Part shown: piece by piece, positions 58,802-64,000 of the stretch
Numbering within the stretch: position 1 is the stretch's first letter
How the letters are laid out: every line of letters starts with the position of its first letter
From: an uncultured Alphaproteobacteria bacterium
GTDB lineage: Bacteria > Pseudomonadota > Alphaproteobacteria > HIMB59 > GCA-002718135
Direction of reading: 5' to 3'
Assembly: GCA_902607435.1 (NCBI GenBank)
Contig: CACLJX010000001.1
Span: forward strand, 74,899-138,898
DNA: 64,000 nucleotides
The notes under the pieces: generated by a model
Database searches by the model: none
What the model was told of the DNA's origin: nothing
Seen by the model: only the letters and a program-made list of their open reading frames with translations
Translations under genes and position numbers: made by a program

Positions 58802-59347
58802 ATGAAATTATTAATACAAAATTTATTTATTTTTTTATCAATAATTAATTTTAATTATGTATGTGCTGAATCTTTTGGACAAAGTACTGGTTACAAATTA
58901 CCAAGATATGTTTCATTAAAATCTGATGAATCTAATCTAAGAGTTGGAGCTAAAAAAGATTATCCTATTTTGTTGACATATATAATTGAAAATTTTCCTA
59001 TAGAGATAATTAATGAATATAAGCAATGGCGCGAAGTTCAAGATATAGATGGCAATCACGGATGGATGCATGAAAGTTTGTTTCAAGGAGATCGGTACGG
59101 CATTATAAAGAGTCATCATAATGAAGCTACTCAAATTTATAAAAAACCTGAAGGTTCTTTTATTTGGAAAATTGGGAATAGAAATATTGTCAAAATAAAT
59201 AAATGTTTAAAACATTGGTGCCATATCAATTTTAATGGAAGGAAAGGCTGGATAAATAAAATAAATTTATGGGGAATATATGAAGATGAAGAATTTAATA
59301 TTCCTTTTTATCAGGCCATAATTAATCTTTATTGGAAATTTATATAG
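58802..59347 (+). CDS. Secreted SH3-like domain protein
   Basis: Signal peptide; KSDESNLRVGAKKDYPILLTYIIENFPIEII...WREVQDIDGNHGWMHESL; second SH3-like unit. Confidence 0.85.
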   Translation: MKLLIQNLFIFLSIINFNYVCAESFGQSTGYKLPRYVSLKSDESNLRVGAKKDYPILLTYIIENFPIEIINEYKQWREVQDIDGNHGWMHESLFQGDRYGIIKSHHNEATQIYKKPEGSFIWKIGNRNIVKINKCLKHWCHINFNGRKGWINKINLWGIYEDEEFNIPFYQAIINLYWKFI

Positions 59348-59635
59348 AATTATTGTCTGTTATAGAGGAAATTCAGCTAATTAATAATTACTTGCGTTTA
59401 TGAAGCTATGAGGAATATTGAGAATCATTTTAATATAGAGGATTCTTATGCCTCATTTTTATTTTAAAATTATTATTAAAGTTTTATTTCATTAACGAAT
59501 TTGTTTTCTAAAGGATTTTTGGTGTAATAAAGTGTAATAGGGAAATCTAATTCACTGGTAAGAGACTACGAATTCTAATACTGGTTGCTTTATTTATTTG
59601 ATTCACATAATTAATTAAGTAGAAGGTATAAAAAT

Positions 59636-60682
59636 ATGGCTATTAAGAATTTAAGAGAAGCAGATATAACTAATAATCCTGCTATAAATTCAAATTTTTT
59701 ATCTATTTCACGTGATAAAATTAAATTAAATTGTAAAATTTATAAAGGAGATTTTTATTCCGATTCATTCAATTGTTTTCCTATTACGACTGATAATTTA
59801 TCTTTCTTGGAACTTTTTATGTGGGGAGAAAAAACAAAATATCAAAAATTTTTTACACAAGATTTTGATTTAAGTTTTGACAATAATAAAAAAAATTTTA
59901 AAACTTTTGATAATGTAATTGTTCTTGGATCAAGTATTGCAAATAATTATTATAGGAATTTGATTACCTTTTTGCCAAGGATTTTTTTTATTCCAGATAA
60001 GAAAATAAATTTAGCTATTCATAGAAAATCATCAAATAATTTTAGAGATTTTCTTGAGAGTATCATTGTTTCTTTAGGTATTAAGTTGAATAAATTTATT
60101 TATCTTGATGATAATTTTTTTCTTTTTAATAATTCTCAAATACCCCAGTTTTTTTCAAAAAATAATTCTATAACAATCCTTAATCAATTATTAGCAAAAA
60201 AAGATGTTAATCAAAAAATTAAATTGTATGTAACCAGAAAAAACGCATCATGTAGAAAGATAATTAACGAAAGTAATTTAATTGATGAATTAAAGATAAA
60301 TAATTTCCAAATTGTTGATACTGAAAATATGACAATTAATGAGCAAATAAATATTTTTTCTGCCGCTGAGATTGTGATTAGTTCTACAGGTTCGGCTTTA
60401 GCTAATATAGTATTTTGTAGAGAAGGAACAAAAATTTTAGAAATAACACCAAAGTATAATTTTGATTATGAGAATGTATTTAAAAATAGATATTCTGATA
60501 TTTGTAATCAATTAAAACTAAAGTATTATTCTCTCGAAGCTGATCCAATTGAAAATGAATTAATTAAAACTAATTCTGAAAAATTTCAATTTATTGATTT
60601 AAATATTATTAATAAAAGTAATTATTATAAAAATTTATTAGTAAAAGTGAATGAATTTAAAAAATTAATCGATCAATTTTAA
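59636..60682 (+). CDS. Glycosyltransferase family 61 (DUF563) protein
   Basis: IKLYVTRKNASCRKIINE, INIFSAAEIVISSTGSALANIVFCREGTKILEITP. Confidence 0.85.
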   Translation: MAIKNLREADITNNPAINSNFLSISRDKIKLNCKIYKGDFYSDSFNCFPITTDNLSFLELFMWGEKTKYQKFFTQDFDLSFDNNKKNFKTFDNVIVLGSSIANNYYRNLITFLPRIFFIPDKKINLAIHRKSSNNFRDFLESIIVSLGIKLNKFIYLDDNFFLFNNSQIPQFFSKNNSITILNQLLAKKDVNQKIKLYVTRKNASCRKIINESNLIDELKINNFQIVDTENMTINEQINIFSAAEIVISSTGSALANIVFCREGTKILEITPKYNFDYENVFKNRYSDICNQLKLKYYSLEADPIENELIKTNSEKFQFIDLNIINKSNYYKNLLVKVNEFKKLIDQF

Positions 60683-61734
60683 CAACTATTATTTAAATTA
60701 TTTTGGATAAATATAACGCTTATATGATTATTTAGTAGATTGCATATTTCTTGCTTTTTTAAATTTATTGTGTTGTTATTAAATACTGAACTTCTGATTT
60801 GAATTAATTTTTCAAAAAAAGACAATTTATTTTTATTCTGTTCAATTATTTGATAATCTTTCAAAGATAGATCTGAAACTAGATTTTCTATTGCGTCAGA
60901 TAAACCTATAACATCATCTATTAAAAAATTCTTTTTTGCATGTTCTGCATCGAAAATTAGAGCTCCTAAATCATTAACAATAAAATTGTTTTCAATATTT
61001 CTATTCTTGGATACTAAATTTACAAAATCATCATAAATATTATTCACTATATCTTGTAAAGAACTATATTCTTTATCGGTGGGAATTCTAAATGAATCAA
61101 ATAAATCTTTGGATTGTCCAGCAATTGTATTGAATTTTTTAATTCCCTTTTTAGTTTCAATTGATTCACCAAGTATACCTTTTGAAATGGAAATAGGAGT
61201 ATCAAAATAAATCCAATCTGGCCCTCTTACTCCTATGCTTCCAATGAGAGAACCATAATTTGCGTAAATTTTATCACTTGCTAAAGAAACCCAATAAGCC
61301 CCTGAAGCCAATAATTCATTTGTATGAAAGAATATTTTTATATCATTTTTAATTTTAAAATCATTTAATATTTTGTGCAAATTATATGAAGCTGATACAG
61401 AACCTCCTGGAGAATTAATTGAAACAATCATTCCTTGAATTTTTTCAAGCTCTAATTTTTCAAGAATATTTTTAATTTCGGTAACATAAATTACTTTATA
61501 ATTATCAAAAAAATCAAACTCTACTATATTAGATGGCTCATTAAAAATAGGACCTCTTAGTTTTAGTATAGCAATCTTGTTGTTTGAGTTAATATTTCCT
61601 TTTTTAAAACTAAACTTATTTTCACTGAATTCAGTTTTAGATAGGGAAATTAAAAATGATAAAATTACAACAAAAAAAGTTATCGCAAGAAGGAAAGCCA
61701 AAACTCTAAGAAAAAAATTAATGAAAATGAGCAT
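60679..61734 (-). CDS. S49 family signal peptide peptidase (SppA-like)
   Basis: IVSINSPGGSVSASYNLHKIL, ELLASGAYWVSLASDKIYANYGSLIGSIGV (Ser-Lys dyad context). Confidence 0.93.
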   Translation of the reverse strand: MLIFINFFLRVLAFLLAITFFVVILSFLISLSKTEFSENKFSFKKGNINSNNKIAILKLRGPIFNEPSNIVEFDFFDNYKVIYVTEIKNILEKLELEKIQGMIVSINSPGGSVSASYNLHKILNDFKIKNDIKIFFHTNELLASGAYWVSLASDKIYANYGSLIGSIGVRGPDWIYFDTPISISKGILGESIETKKGIKKFNTIAGQSKDLFDSFRIPTDKEYSSLQDIVNNIYDDFVNLVSKNRNIENNFIVNDLGALIFDAEHAKKNFLIDDVIGLSDAIENLVSDLSLKDYQIIEQNKNKLSFFEKLIQIRSSVFNNNTINLKKQEICNLLNNHISVIFIQNNLNNSC

Positions 61735-61823
61735 TTTAAGTTTTTTTAAATACTATACTAATATTATTGATATCAAAAAAAAATTAATTAACACTTGAAT
61801 AGTTTTTTTTAATGATTACATGT

Positions 61824-61850
61824 TTAGCACTCTTAGTATGTGAGTGCTAA
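61824..61850. promoter_or_regulatory. CIRCE element (HrcA operator)
   Basis: TTAGCACTC-N9-GAGTGCTAA, exact 9-9-9 consensus, 46 nt upstream of groES start. Confidence 0.97.
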
Positions 61851-61895
61851 GTAGTAAATATATATAATTTTCAATAACTTAGATTGAGGAAAACT

Positions 61896-62216
61896 ATGAA
61901 ATTTAAACCTTTACACGACAGAGTGCTCGTTAAACGTGTACAATCTGACGAAAAAACTGCTGGTGGTATTATAATACCAGATACAGCGCAAGAAAAGCCA
62001 ATGGAGGGTGAAGTACTTGAAGCTGGCTCAGGCGCAAGAGATGAGAGTGGTAGACTTATTCCTCTAGATGTAAAAAAAGGCGATAAAATCCTTTTTGGGA
62101 AATGGTCTGGTACTGAAGTTAAAATGAATGGTGAAGAATATCTTATCATGAAAGAGTCTGACATAATGGGTATCATCATTTCTGGAAAAACAAAAAAAAC
62201 AAAAAAAAATAAATAA
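61896..62216 (+). CDS. groES: Co-chaperonin GroES
   Basis: [47 protein letters not shown] track start 61884, actual ATG likely 61896. Confidence 0.97.
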   Translation: MKFKPLHDRVLVKRVQSDEKTAGGIIIPDTAQEKPMEGEVLEAGSGARDESGRLIPLDVKKGDKILFGKWSGTEVKMNGEEYLIMKESDIMGIIISGKTKKTKKNK

Positions 62217-62233
62217 ATATTAGAGAGGAATAA

Positions 62234-63901
<1,668 letters not shown>

Positions 63902-63926
63902 TTTATAAATTTCTTTAAATTTAATT

Positions 63927-63954
63927 AGAGCCGCTATAGCGGCTCTTTTTTTTT
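63927..63954 (+). terminator. Rho-independent terminator of groESL
   Basis: AGAGCCGC-TATA-GCGGCTCT followed by T8. Confidence 0.95.
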
Positions 63955-64000
63955 AAATTAGATTATCAATTCTATTAATGATTTTTTTACTATTCGGTTT

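Noticed and set aside
59522-59620. Possible further tRNA-like or 71-bp repeat relic (ctacgaattctaatactggttgctttatttattt)
   Set aside because: Only short discontinuous similarity to the 38.0/44.2 kb sequences; cannot be distinguished from chance by eye.

Overview
This is a low-GC, gene-dense bacterial chromosome segment. It is probably from a marine-type alphaproteobacterium, judging by split F0 atpI-B-E-b'-b genes, CcrM, ispH-thrB-rnhA synteny, a Zur-type palindrome and CIRCE-groESL. Lineage is inferred, not tested. Most of positions 1-36 kb is core/housekeeping: thrC end, M16 peptidase, livKHMGF transporter, HupE, ogt, YqgE, DsbD plus peroxiredoxin, rnhA/thrB/ispH, F0 ATP synthase, smc, mutY, ccrM, rnhB, slt, udg, ispE and zur. 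The accessory part has two sections. (i) At ~37-45.4 kb one intact tRNA-Gln(TTG) and two decayed full-length tRNA-Gln copies lie on the same strand and appear to mark nested tRNA-targeted islands. This section also carries four copies of an 11-bp-period paired heptamer (GTGNNNC-NTAT-GTGNNN), a 71-bp dispersed repeat and a GFA gene framed by direct repeats. (ii) At ~45.5-58.3 kb a surface-carbohydrate locus lies between tRNA-Gln and tRNA-Arg(ACG). It includes an arylsulfotransferase-like operon, a split transketolase, a B12-radical SAM protein, glycosyltransferases, SDRs and a 2OG-Fe oxygenase. The window ends with GT61, an S49 peptidase and CIRCE-controlled groESL. No CRISPR array, rRNA, transposase or integrase gene was recognised. 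The most novel candidates are the tRNA-Gln/paired-heptamer island architecture, a possible FMO-RidA-DUF1028-M20 catabolic module, and a Zur-box-overlapped, apparently leaderless zur promoter next to a His-tailed membrane protein of unknown function.
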